From the NCBI GenBank assembly GCA_036346395.1, contig CM070603.1:28491045-28555044 (forward strand): DNA of 64,000 bases, read 5' to 3'. The notes under the pieces were generated by a model. It had not been told where the DNA came from. It did not search any database and saw only the letters and a list, made by a program, of their open reading frames with translations. The position numbers were made by a program, and so were the translations under genes. Shown here one piece after another: positions 35,086 to 46,000 of this stretch (position 1 is the first letter of the stretch; every line of letters begins with the position of its first letter). The stretch is from Hsuehochloa calcarea (taxonomy: Eukaryota; Streptophyta; Magnoliopsida; Poales; Poaceae).

Positions 35086-35924
35086 ATCAGCTAATATAGG
35101 AGTTTTCATCTACCTAAAATGATCTGGTGTTCACAGAAGTCTCGGGACAATGTTTCAAAGGTTCCACTCTTTGCAAATAGAAACAATGTTATTTGACCTT
35201 CTTCTTCAATTCTTATTATGTAAGCATGATATTCATATTTCAGTAAGCTTTACTACAAGCCTGTTGACGGAAGCATCGCATTTAAATCGCAAAAATGATG
35301 TGAGGAAATGCATTACACTGATTTCGTAATTGCTATATGTTAAAACAACTTGAAGGGATATTCTGATTTAAAATATCTGTTTGACACAGGTTCTATCGGT
35401 CACTCTACATCAGTGGACTGAGATGATATTAACTCCATGGTAGAAGTTGGTGGAAACTCTTATGCTAATGCTATATATGAGGCATTTCTGCCAGAGGGCT
35501 ACCACAAGCCACATGCATATTCTAGCCAGGAAGAGAGCAAAATTCATCAGGTTATTTTTTGTAATGCACATCTTAAAACACATTTTATGATTCTACCCAT
35601 TAGTTAATAACTTTAGTTTTCAACAACATTTATCTAGTCATTCAATTTGAAATGTGAAGCTTGTTTTTCCTAACCATTGATATTTGCTTTACAAGTTCAT
35701 CAATAGAAGGCGTTCCTATCCGATCAAAGAACTTAAGTCGATGACTTCCATAACTGAGTAAACGCTGAACACCGCTAATTTAGTAATCTCTCAGGTCGAA
35801 ATATGGATTGCAAGAATTTCTGAAGCCAAGCCTAAGGACAGTATCTAACAAGGGCTCTTTACAGGTTGCTGACTCTGGAAAAGTCACAGAGAGTGCTTCT
35901 TACTCTGATAGTTTCAAGAGTGAG
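35086..35924 (+). pseudogene. ARF-GAP (AGD-type) gene fragment, pseudogene
   Basis: Three exons with conserved splice sites are visible. Exon 35086-35160 encodes 'SANIGVFIYLK', a stop, then 'SGVHRSLGT'. Exon 35390-35550 encodes 'VLSVTLHQWT' and 'VEVGGNSYANAIYEAFLPEG'. Exon 35795-35924 encodes 'SKYGLQEFLKPSL'. These are the ARF-GAP domain order and intron positions of plant AGD11-13-like proteins, which stimulate GTP hydrolysis by ARF GTPases. Two zinc-finger cysteines are lost (one to Tyr, one to a TGA stop). One base is missing in the THVSK block and another indel lies at the TDD site. The first exon and any C2 domain are absent. Introns are kept, so this arose by DNA duplication, not by retrocopying. 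Confidence 0.75.
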
Positions 35925-36079
35925 GTAACACTGTCCTGAAATTACAATTTTTGCTATATACGTTAGTCAAATATGATCTGATGCCATTTTTGGTACCTCT
36001 TCCTTTATGTACTTTCCAAGGTAATTCCTTCAGAGCTTGTCAGAAAGTGTCTTCTTGTTTTCTGAAGGTTGATAATAGC

Positions 36080-36340
36080 ATTGTTTTATGGAATTTTTAA
36101 AATAATATTATTTTAAAAATATAATTACAAAAATAAATAGCCGTCACAAAAAATTACAAAACTAGGCTCCTGTCGCCAATTCAACTGGCAACAGAAACCC
36201 TGTTTAGTTCTTGTCGCTGGTCCAACTTCCTGTCACCAGTTCAACTGGCCACACTTCCTGTCGCTAGTTGAACTGGCGACAGGAAACCGCGTGATCCTGT
36301 CGCCAGTTGAACTAGCAACAAGGTCCATCTCTATAAAAAC
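36080..36340. repeat. Cluster of CTGTCGCCAGTT-type palindromes
   Basis: At least four units of about 26-30 bp with the pattern CTGTCGCC-AGTTGAACT-GGCGACAG occur between 36165 and 36330. The best (36257-36288) has a perfect 10-bp stem, TTCCTGTCGC with GCGACAGGAA. The cluster lies just upstream of the plant-mobile-domain pseudogene, and a weaker relative is at 29010-29060. It is probably subterminal transposon sequence. Confidence 0.55.
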
Positions 36341-37014
36341 CACAAAATTCAGTAGAAATGTCATTTTAATTCCGAAAAAAAAAAGAGAGAGAGAGGGAGA
36401 GAAGAAAAATAGCGAAGCTCTGTCAGTTCGTCGCGGAGGAGAGAGAGAGAGCATCAGATCCGGTCGACCATCGTGCAGGTACATGTTTTTGCAACTTTGT
36501 ACATTATGTCAAAACCTTGTCAGCTAGAAAACAAAAACAGCGATATAGAATTCAATAGATTATATAATTTTAGTCAAATTATGTAGTATACCATTTGAGC
36601 TGTGTATAGTCTAGTTCGTCGTGCACATATTATGAATGTTCCAGCACTCGAACGATTTAGGATAAATCTGCATAAATAGGAACACGCCTATTACAAATCT
36701 GTAAAAACTGTAGAGTAGCTAAATAGGGTAAGTAGAGCGCAATCAAAATAATCCCAGCTTTATTTAGCTTCTCATTTGTGCGCAGTAATTATATTGTTAA
36801 TGCTGAAAATTAATTTTAAATCAGGAAAATAACATGACACATTTTAAAATTGTAAAGAAAATCCAGAGCTGCTACATAGGCTACGTATAACCAAAATAAT
36901 CCCAACTTAAATTTGGTTTATATTTGTGGCTGGTAATTATTTTGTTAATGTTGCTTCTTATTACCTTATATACATGTCTCGTAGTCTTTACAATGTATGC
37001 ACTGAATTTTCAGG

Positions 37015-37830
37015 TATGGTGGACCCAGAACACGTTGCGTAGTGGTCGCACGAGTTGCTTGACCCGGTGATTGACGTGCATCACCGTAGCCACCTTAGTA
37101 CCATCCTCCCCAGAAGGGCAAGGCGGTGATTGAGCTTGGCGCGTTGTGGCTACACATACCCATAAGGGCATCGAGGGTGGACCCACGCTGGGTTCTAAGG
37201 TACGTGCTGTTGCGATCTTTGTGTACTTATTTACAACCTGACTACTTTGGGTGGACTAACGTTTGTACGTAACCTTACCCGACGCAATTTGAGGGCGGCA
37301 GGCTTCTTTCCGCTAGTGAGGATGGTTGAGGCAGCATGGGAGGACGACCAGGACCGTGCAGGACGACCAGGTCGTACGTCCAGGCATTTTCTATACGACC
37401 AGTCCCTTCTAACGGGTCCAAGTCATACGTCCAGGCGTTTTCCATACGACCAGTCCCTTCTGACGGCACTGGTTAACCGTTGGAGATGGCGCCGACCCTT
37501 CAGGACGTCACCTTCCTAACCGGGTTGCCCTGCGCTGGCTTACCTCTGGTAGTGTATGACATCCCGACCACATGGCGCACGGAGCTTCTCGCGAGGTTCC
37601 AGGATGTTCTGCCATTGGGCAGTAGTTACCGAGAGTTCAGCAGCACCCACGGGCCGACGCTGAGGTGGATTTACCAGTTCTACATAAGTCTTTGTAACTA
37701 TTATCCTCTCGCGTCAATTCATTTGTGAACCCTTGCTGGTGTACATGTCTTCTTGCAGCCTGAGTGTATGGCGGAGGATGCACCTGACAACATTGTTAGG
37801 AGGCACTTCGCGCAACCACCCCGGCTCCGC
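37015..37830 (+). pseudogene. Plant mobile domain (PMD/MAIN-like) pseudogene
   Basis: The conceptual frames read 'MVDPEHVA', a stop, 'WSHELLDPV', then 'LLTALVNRW', then 'EMAPTLQDVTFLTGLPCAG' and 'DAPDNIVRRHF'. This is the order of the plant mobile domain, found in MAIN-like proteins and widely carried by Mutator-like transposons. The stretch normally between LVNRW and EMAPTLQDV is deleted. A 51-bp tandem duplication (37371-37421, 37422-37472) precedes it, and stops and frameshifts occur. A possible intron lies before 37760 ('ttcttgcag'). It is probably cargo of the transposon marked by the palindrome cluster upstream. No function remains. Confidence 0.65.
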
Positions 37831-37839
37831 CGCGTCCAT

Positions 37840-40800
37840 GCCTTCAATGTCGACCCTGGGCCGTGCCGCACGCTGAAATCACGCCGCCTTCAGCCTCCAC
37901 GCCGCCAATATGCAAGCACAGTGATGCACCACATTCTTCGGTGTGCCACAATGGCCACTTCCCCTCCACGTCTTTATAAGCCGGACCAGCCATCCGCGAG
38001 CTAGTCTCACCTTCCCTGGCCACTCCCCCCTCTTTTCTCCTCCACCGATCACCAGCACGAAAAGGGTGCGAGTTCTGCTTTCGGCTGCCTCACTGTCGTC
38101 GTGTCACCGCCTCTCCAGTGAGCCCCTTCCTTAACCACCTACGTCACCACGCGTTCTGGGACACGAGAATCATTTCCCCTACTAATTTCCAATTTGGCCC
38201 ACAAGAACTCGCTGAAGCTATCTTCTTCACCATTCCCGGCCAAGACCGTCGTTTCCATCGCTGCTCCTCATCTGGTAATCCCCTTCTCGATTCCTTCCGC
38301 TTCGAGCACCTTATCGACATCCTGGTGCTCCTCCAACCATTATTGGTCCCTTTTTTCCTTTCACGAAATCCCCCTCGGGAAGGCCTTCGCGCCGCCTCAG
38401 GTCGTCGCCTCCGCCTTCCCTCTTCGCTCCAGTAGGTTCCCCACTGCTCGTAGATACTGATGCGCTTGAATTCTAGCTTAAAGCATTGCAAATCATCATA
38501 GTTGTCGTAGGCCGAAAGTCGCCGCCGCGGTGAGCCACCATAGCCCTCGCCGCCGGCCCCCATAGGATCGCCCTGCGGAGGGGGTTCCATTTTTGGCTTT
38601 ACCAACCGCCCCCCATGGCCCAGCTCGCTAGCGACGAGCACAACAAGGAGCGCCCTGGAGCTCCTTTGCCCCAGTCAGAACCAGACAAGGAAAGTAGATG
38701 GTCATTAAGACCGAATCTAGGTCATTAGGATAAAGCAGTAATTAGGGGCTGCTTTAATTAATGCTATGTTAGATTGACATGTGGGCCCGAAAATAATTAA
38801 TGAGGGGTATTTAAATCCAGATTTTCGATGTGAGTCAATGACGATCAGGCCCCACCACCTTAAATGCACAGGGTGGCTCATGTCCATTGACCAGCACAAT
38901 GCATGTGGACCTTCGGTCCATGCACTATTCTTGTGAACCTAGTCGCTAATAGATGGGCCACATCTGTTAGTTAATAGTTTTCTTTAGAACATTAATTGAA
39001 AAATAAAATAAAATACCTAGGCCCACCTGTCATTCATCGGAGTGTTTCCAACTGAAAATTAAAACAAAAAAGAAAAGAAATGGGTCGTGGGTCCCACTTG
39101 TTAGATAGATAATTTCTCTCTCATCTGGTTTTTTATTTAATCCAAATTTAAACTTCGGAGAGCCCATTCTCGCTCGTTCTAGCTCCAAATTTAATTAAAT
39201 TTATTTCAAATTTTTTTCTAAATTCAAGATCTATTTGTTGGCAGTGGTTTTATTCAATTTGGAGCTCATTTGAATTTCTTTGTATTTATTTGCTTTGCTC
39301 ACTTGTTTGTTCGTTTTTTGATGCGAACGTCCGAGTAGAGTATGAGGACGCGGAAGAGCCCCAGTTCGAGCAAGAATTGCAAAACCAACCTACTTTTGAG
39401 CTAGGAGAGTCAACATTTGATCATATTGAACCTACACTTGTGCAGATTTATATTCATTTAAACTATCAAATTGCATGCTTAAATCTTTATGCAAATGTAT
39501 GTCAAACTTTAAGGTATATACATGTCAACTTGATATTTTAGTATTATTACACCATCCCTTGACATTTGAATCACATGATCCTTGTCACCCTAGATAATTT
39601 ATGGCAACTTTGCTAACTATAGGTCGTACTTAAGCGTCATACTAGTCTTGCTAAGTATCAAGGCATGAATTGTCCTAATAATCATCTTTTAAGTTATAAA
39701 GCTTGTTTCGGGCAATCATTGGTGGGGAATGACTGGTATATTTGAAATAACTTAGTTTTATGCTCTCAAAACCCTAACAACTTGATGTTACCACATCTGG
39801 GAGGATGGTATGATGGTTGGTGCGAATGTAGCACGAGAAATGGTGGTATGTGGTATGCACCGGCCAGATAACTTTAAGGACTTGATCCTGTAATGACCTC
39901 ATAATGTAAAATAGTGCAACCACAAGTCTATAATGGTGTCAACATGGTTAAATAATTTGTATCCACCAGTGCAAGTTGCACCATTGGAGTGACCCATGAG
40001 TCGTGTCACAAGTTGATTATCTCTTGTGGGTAAAGTGTATAATCTCTACAAAGTATAAACTATTTGAACAGTTGTGCCCATGGTCAAGGGCGGGCATGGG
40101 AACTTACTTGAGTTATTTTCTATTTTATAAACCTTTATGGGTGGGATGAAAACTCGTCGGGTGGATGTTACCCTGATTTTGGATTTTTCCTGGGTGGATG
40201 TAACCCTAATAATCAAATTAAGCATATGGTGGACGGAACCATGTAACAAGTGGATGGAACCTGCACCGTTATAAATATTACACACCTTTACTATCTTTAA
40301 GAATTTATGGTTTGGTTAAAATGCTAAGTTACATGAGTTTCTAGTTACTGTAGTTCAAAATGTTACCTTTAGCAAATAAAAGAATCCGAGCCATCCTTGT
40401 TAAACCTTGTATGTATAACTATTACATTCTGTGTGTTGGCTCGCGGAACACTGTTGCGTGTGCTCACCCTCGCTCCTCCACATCCCTCAGAATTCTTGGA
40501 CCAAGGGCACTACACATATTTCGATGATCCAGGAGCTGATGGCGAAGAAGACGATGGAAATTAGATTAGGCTCTAGTAGTCTAGGTGTCGCCCCAGACCA
40601 ACCGACTAAGTCGGTGTTTGCGCACACCAATATTATCCAAGTTTTTGGGTAATATCGATCTCACACAGGTTATCCCAGTTGCTTGGCTGTGGTGAAATGT
40701 GACTTCCCTTTTGTTTCTGTTGCCTTTTCCACTTTTATGTAATGTATCTTTTTGGCCTGATCGGCCTTATTGTAAACTTGACCCGATGTGATATATGTGA

Positions 40801-40930
40801 ACTCTGATATTTTGTCATTAATGTATGGTACGGTTTACGTGTTGTATGAAATGATTCAGTGATGTATATGTAAGTACTATCTATTGATTCAAATAATAGT
40901 ATAGTGGATTCACAGGGGATTCGGGCTCTA
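37840..40930 (+). mobile_element. Decayed Gypsy LTR, plus strand, same family as 75-13478
   Basis: A TATA-type 'tttataag' lies at 37973-37980. The 3' part matches the minus-strand LTR at 8120-9850: 'gattatctcttgtgggtaaa' near 40020 and 'gtgttggctcgcgg' at 40433. 'cttgtcaccctag' at 39580 also matches 7385. The end is near 40930 ('ggggattcgggctc'). The left border is unclear because the PMD pseudogene runs into it. No internal genes were seen. Confidence 0.5.
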
Positions 40931-41358
40931 AGGTGGAGAGGAAGAGGAGAATTGGAGGTCATGTTTTAGCATAAAAAGAGACGGTAAAAGAAAAGGGAGG
41001 GCAATTCTGGCATTCTAAGGAGAAAAAGTAAGCCAACAATAGTATTTTCAGAACAAGTTTATATTCCAGTGCCACAAAGCCAATTAGCCAAAAAAAAAAC
41101 AATGACATAACCCGACAGTGAAAAGGAACCTGTGGTATGGAATGAATTCTTCCTAATAGACACTTTTATGTCCGCTCTATGTGAATCTGGAAATTCTTGA
41201 ATTAATTTGAGAACAAAAAGAAAGATCTACGTCCCTTATTTCGGAACCATATCATTGTAACAGGGAGGAGACCATGACATGTGGTCCCAACTCCCAAGGT
41301 CCTCTAGGCTATAAGGATCGTCTGCCGTCCAAAAAAATCCAACCGAAGCAGATGAGGC

Positions 41359-41364
41359 CACGTG
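41359..41364. promoter_or_regulatory. G-box CACGTG upstream of the MYB-CC gene
   Basis: 'gccacgtgtc' is an ABRE-like G-box about 150-200 bp upstream of the likely 5' leader exon. Binding by bZIP or bHLH factors is inference. Confidence 0.4.
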
Positions 41365-41499
41365 TCAACCTAACTAACCCAACCTGGCGGGGGTCCTCCT
41401 TCCTGAGCAATGACTGGTTTTAGCCCAAAATAACGAACGAATCCGCATCAAACAAAAAGACAAGAAAAGAAAAGCAAGCGCACACAACAAAAGGGCAAC

Positions 41500-43060
41500 C
41501 TGAGCCCATCAAAATCTCTCCTCCCAGAGAAGAGGTGGAGAAAAAATCTCATCCAATCTGCGGGAATCGTCGGGTCCGGTTCGGCGCGAGCCCTCGGGCA
41601 CGGGAATCTGGGGGGATTCTCACATCCTGGCGGTCGGTTTGAGCCCTCCGTCGAGTTATCCTTCGAGGGCGTCCTTAATTTGGGTGCGTGGTCTTGTTCC
41701 TTGCTGCGTTCTTGGCGAATTCGTTGGAAGTTCTTGTTTTTTCTTGTTTCCGCTTCGTAGGTTAGGTTCGGTTAAGTTTACTTGCTTTCTGGTTCTTGTT
41801 CGAGATGCGTTGCTTTAGGATCTGTAGTTTAGCTGGCGAATTGCTCTTAATAACTCTGCTTGTTGCTGCTGCGAGAGGGAGTGTGCTATTTGGGATATGT
41901 TTTATGGAGTAATACTTGTGATTTTGCCGGGACTCTTGAAAAGGTTGAGGGAGGCAGTATGTTTTAGGTAGCTGCTGGTGGATGCGTTGAAGCCTGGCTC
42001 TGCGATTATATATGTGCTAAATAGGTTGATATTCCGGTATATCGTGTTGGTTTTACACTTTTACTGTCTAGGAAGCTTTTGCGGTTTTTTGTTCCACAAT
42101 AGCTTGATATTCTGTTATGCACTTAATTCTTTCTGCAGCCCTTAGAGCTTCCTCTTTGGCTTGGAATGTGTATGATTATCAATAAGATGGAGAACTCTTA
42201 CAGTAGTTTTGATTAGAGGATTTAATCTTAATGCCCTCTATATGTACTTTTGCCCGGTTGTGAATTTCTGAGGTTCCTACACAGTTAGATGGAAATATTT
42301 GATGCAATATGCACCTTCGAAATACTCAGAGGCATGGCTTTGAAGTGGCACAAAATTATTAAACATTTTTATGACATCCCAATAGTTTGGAAACCGATGG
42401 GATAAATACCATGCCAGCTATCCATTTTGTTTCTCAGCCAACCACGAACGTCTGATTGTCCTTGGATCCAGACAAAACTTTGGTTCTAACTCATAACCAC
42501 AAGTATAAAGTGCTAGAGAAACAACATCTGTTGTCTTGTTGAGTTGTGGAATTAGACAAAATGTAGATATTCTATCTAGAAGAGATTTGGCAATATTCCA
42601 TACCGTAGCTGCACCCCAATACTATATCTACCTGATTTTTTTTTCTCAAATTGCAATGGTACATGCGTCTTACATTTTTTTTTATCTACCATTGCCAAGT
42701 GCAGTTTTATCTTTTTTATGTGCACTAGATCTTGGTGATGGCTTCAATAGTAATAGATATTAAATACATTCACAAATAAGGACACGTTAGGAAATTAAAA
42801 TCAACATCTCCCTTGTGCTACTTACGGGTCGATTGCACTCTCTTATCCCTCCTAGTTAGGTAAGTGTTCAAGAACATCAAACAAGCAGCAATGAGTAAAT
42901 CCTGAAGCTTGCAGTGCTTTATCCTTTACTTGTACTTTACTCTGCCTGCCCATTTGGTTTGCTGTGGTGGAAAACCATTAAACGAAGATGCATTCCTGAT
43001 AATTCTCCTTGACTCCCTTAAATGTGCAACGTGGTAACCTAGTTGACATTCTTTCTTCAG
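41500..43060 (+). other. 5' leader exon and leader intron of the MYB-CC gene
   Basis: 41500-41682 is GC-rich, lacks ATG and looks like a plant 5' UTR. A T-rich stretch with plant intron character follows and ends in 'ttctttcttcag' at 43060. The donor is probably near 41683 ('ttgg|gtgcgtgg'), with moderate certainty. No coding sequence is present. Confidence 0.5.
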
Positions 43061-43063
43061 AGG

Positions 43064-43078
43064 ATGCCAGATGTATGA
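43064..43078 (+). promoter_or_regulatory. Overlapping upstream ORF (4 codons)
   Basis: ATG at 43064 opens M-P-D-V and stops at 43076-43078, in another frame, overlapping the main ATG at 43071. If the leader exon lacks ATG, as it appears to, this is the first AUG of the mRNA, so leaky scanning would be needed. Confidence 0.5.
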
Positions 43079-46000
43079 ACCAAAGTCCTTTGCGAGCATT
43101 GGATCAGCTCAAAACAATCCGATTCCTCACAATCAACAAATCGAACCAACTGCGAGCAATGTAGTGTCTAATAGTGGTGGAAACAACTCAAACAACAACT
43201 TTGCCACCAGACAGCGCTTACGATGGACAGATGAGCTTCATGAACGTTTTGTGGATGCTGTAACACAGCTTGGTGGACCCGACAGTAAGTTCCTATATCT
43301 TTTCAGTTTATTTTTCTCTTTAATATGCTATAACTGCCTAGCTTGTTGGATTGGAATTAGCTTATTTCTTCCTTCTTCCTTCTTCCCGCTTCCATTCATC
43401 TTAACCTGCAACTGACATGTAGGCTCCCTACTTAGTATTTGTATATGGATCATGCTTCTGGTCACATTTGTCTTGACTCTTGACACGGGCTACTTTAACT
43501 CACTTAATGGAGCAGCCAAGATGATATGTTGATATCTGAATATTTCATCATCCCATACATTTAACCTCTAATGCAATTCTTCATTCAGGGGCTACACCTA
43601 AGGGGGTTCTTAGAGTGATGGGTGTTCAAGGATTGACCATTTATCATGTCAAAAGTCATCTGCAAGTAACTAGCTTGAGATACTTAACACTTACGCATAA
43701 TGTGTTTGCTAACTTATTCCTACATTTACTGATTGAATTGCTTGTTTCTTCAGAAATATCGGCTTGCAAAATACATTCCGGACCCCACAGCTGATGGTAG
43801 GTGATTGTCGAACAGAAAAGTTTAATTTAGCTTAAGAAAGTTTAATATTCACCAGGATTTCATTTTTGTAGGTGCCAAGTCTGACAAGAAAGAACTAGGA
43901 GATTTGCTTGCAGGCATCGAAAGCTCCCCGTAAGTTTTTTAAAAAATGAATTCATGTATTTTGAGAAAGGACGATAGGTGATATGCATGGCAAGTAAATG
44001 TACTCTTGTAAATGTCAACTTTCATTTCAGTATCGTTTGCCTGCATTTAAATTCGTAGTCATGGGAATGTAGTGTATGGGATACTGTTGTACCGTTGTAC
44101 CCCAAAATTCAATAAAATCATATTTTCTTTAGAAAAAAGTGAATCTCTCTCCCAATATGTGTGACACTAAAGCACTGCCAAGTGCCCAAGTTCCTCTAGC
44201 TTGAAAGAAAAAACTTGTCTCCGTCTCTTGCCTCCATTTGCCCCTCGGTATGCAGGCCTTCTCCCTTCCTAGTGGCGGGGTGTTGTGGACTCATATTGGG
44301 GGACGCATTATCAGAGAAGGAATTGTTCACACTCACAAACTGAAGCTTCGGACGGGAGTCTAGGAACCAGCGCAGCACCAACAAACAAGGAAACTGTAGC
44401 GCATATGGCAACCCAATTGTAATACGACAGAGTTCTGAATTCCTTACCGAGTTTGTTTCATATTCGAGTTTGTATATGAAACGGCTTAGTTGTTTAGCCC
44501 TTTAAATATCTCTAGCGATCATATAATCAGAAGACAAGCAAGAAATATACTTTGCCTTCCAATTGCTATTCTCTGTTCTCCCCTTGCGATTTATGTACCC
44601 TGCACAACGGTGTCTTCTCGCCAGAACCGAAAGCTGTGACCAGCAGCGATTCATCCATACAACCTTCGCAGTTGAAGCAAGGCACATCATTTGGTATCAG
44701 AGCTGACCATCATGTCTTCTGGTGCGGAAAAGAACAGTGAGCCGTCAGAGGTGATGGCAGTGATCGCCGAGTTGAAGCTTGAACTGAGCAAACAAATACG
44801 AGATAGTTTTTCGTCCCTTGAAGCCCGAGTGATTGCCCTGGAAGAATGACCATCCAATGTTGACGAACGTATCAGAAAACTAGAAGATCAAACGGGGTAC
44901 ACTGGTATTCTGGGAAGCTTTCAGCCACAATTGGGGACATCAACGTCCGATGCCAAATTAAAACCATGGAACATAACAGCAACGGAGACAATCCCTTCAG
45001 CACAGATTGGAGCGTTTCCAAAGGCTCCGACCATTCCAAATCTAGGGACAACGCCGTTCGCCCGGACAATAACACCGGCTCAGGCATCCCTGCCATTCAT
45101 GCCCCAAAAATTTCCACTGCGTGCGGCTGTTTCACAAGTGCCGGCAGCAGGGCCTCATTTCGCGGACACAGCAGGGGTTCCACAGTATCACAAGCTTGAG
45201 TTTTCGATATACAACAGCAAAGAGGATCCCCTCGGGTGGATCAACCGTTGTGAGCAGTTATTCTGGGGTCAACGCACCGATGAAGGATACAAAGTGTGGC
45301 TTGCGGCTTATCACATGGTGGGAGTAGCACAACAATGGTACATCCAATTGGAACGAGATGAAGGAACGTCGTCTTGGTCCCGTTTCAAGGAACGTTGTCA
45401 CCTTCAATTCGGACCACCCATACGTTCAAACCCTCTCGGGGAAATAACAAAATTACGGATGACTAGTACTGTGGCAGATTACCAGGAGAAATTTCTGGTT
45501 TTGCTTTGTCGGGCCAGACAATTATCGAGCTAGCAACAAGTGCAATTATTTACATCCGGACTAACAGATATGCAATTATTTACATCCGGACTAACAGATA
45601 TCTTGCGCATTGATGTAGAATTACAGAGCTTACCCGATTTGCAGATTGCTATGAGCTTCGCCAAGGCATATGAACAAAGGGCAGCGCTGGCCGCTGCGCC
45701 GAACCAGCGAGGATGAACACACAATAACTAGCTGGCCAAGGGAGCAACTTCAACTAATCGAGGGACTCTACCTTCGGCATCTCCTTCTGGCGGGGGTCCT
45801 GGATCATCTAGTATTGGCGGGAGGACGATTGACTGCGGCCGGCCGAACGTCGTGAAAAGGCTTATGCTTTAATTGTGATGAAAAGTTCATCAAGGGACAT
45901 CGTTGTGTGTATTGCTTGGAGGTGGTACAGGACGAGGACGAGGCAACATCAAAGGAACCAAGCGACGGAGAGGATCCTCATGTGTCGCTTCACGCTCTCA

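Noticed and set aside
43285..43415. Extension of the first MYB-CC exon by read-through to a stop at 43413
   Set aside because: Sequence after 43284 is T-rich intron with a GTAAGT donor. Splicing to 43589 restores the conserved DRATPKGVLRVM block.
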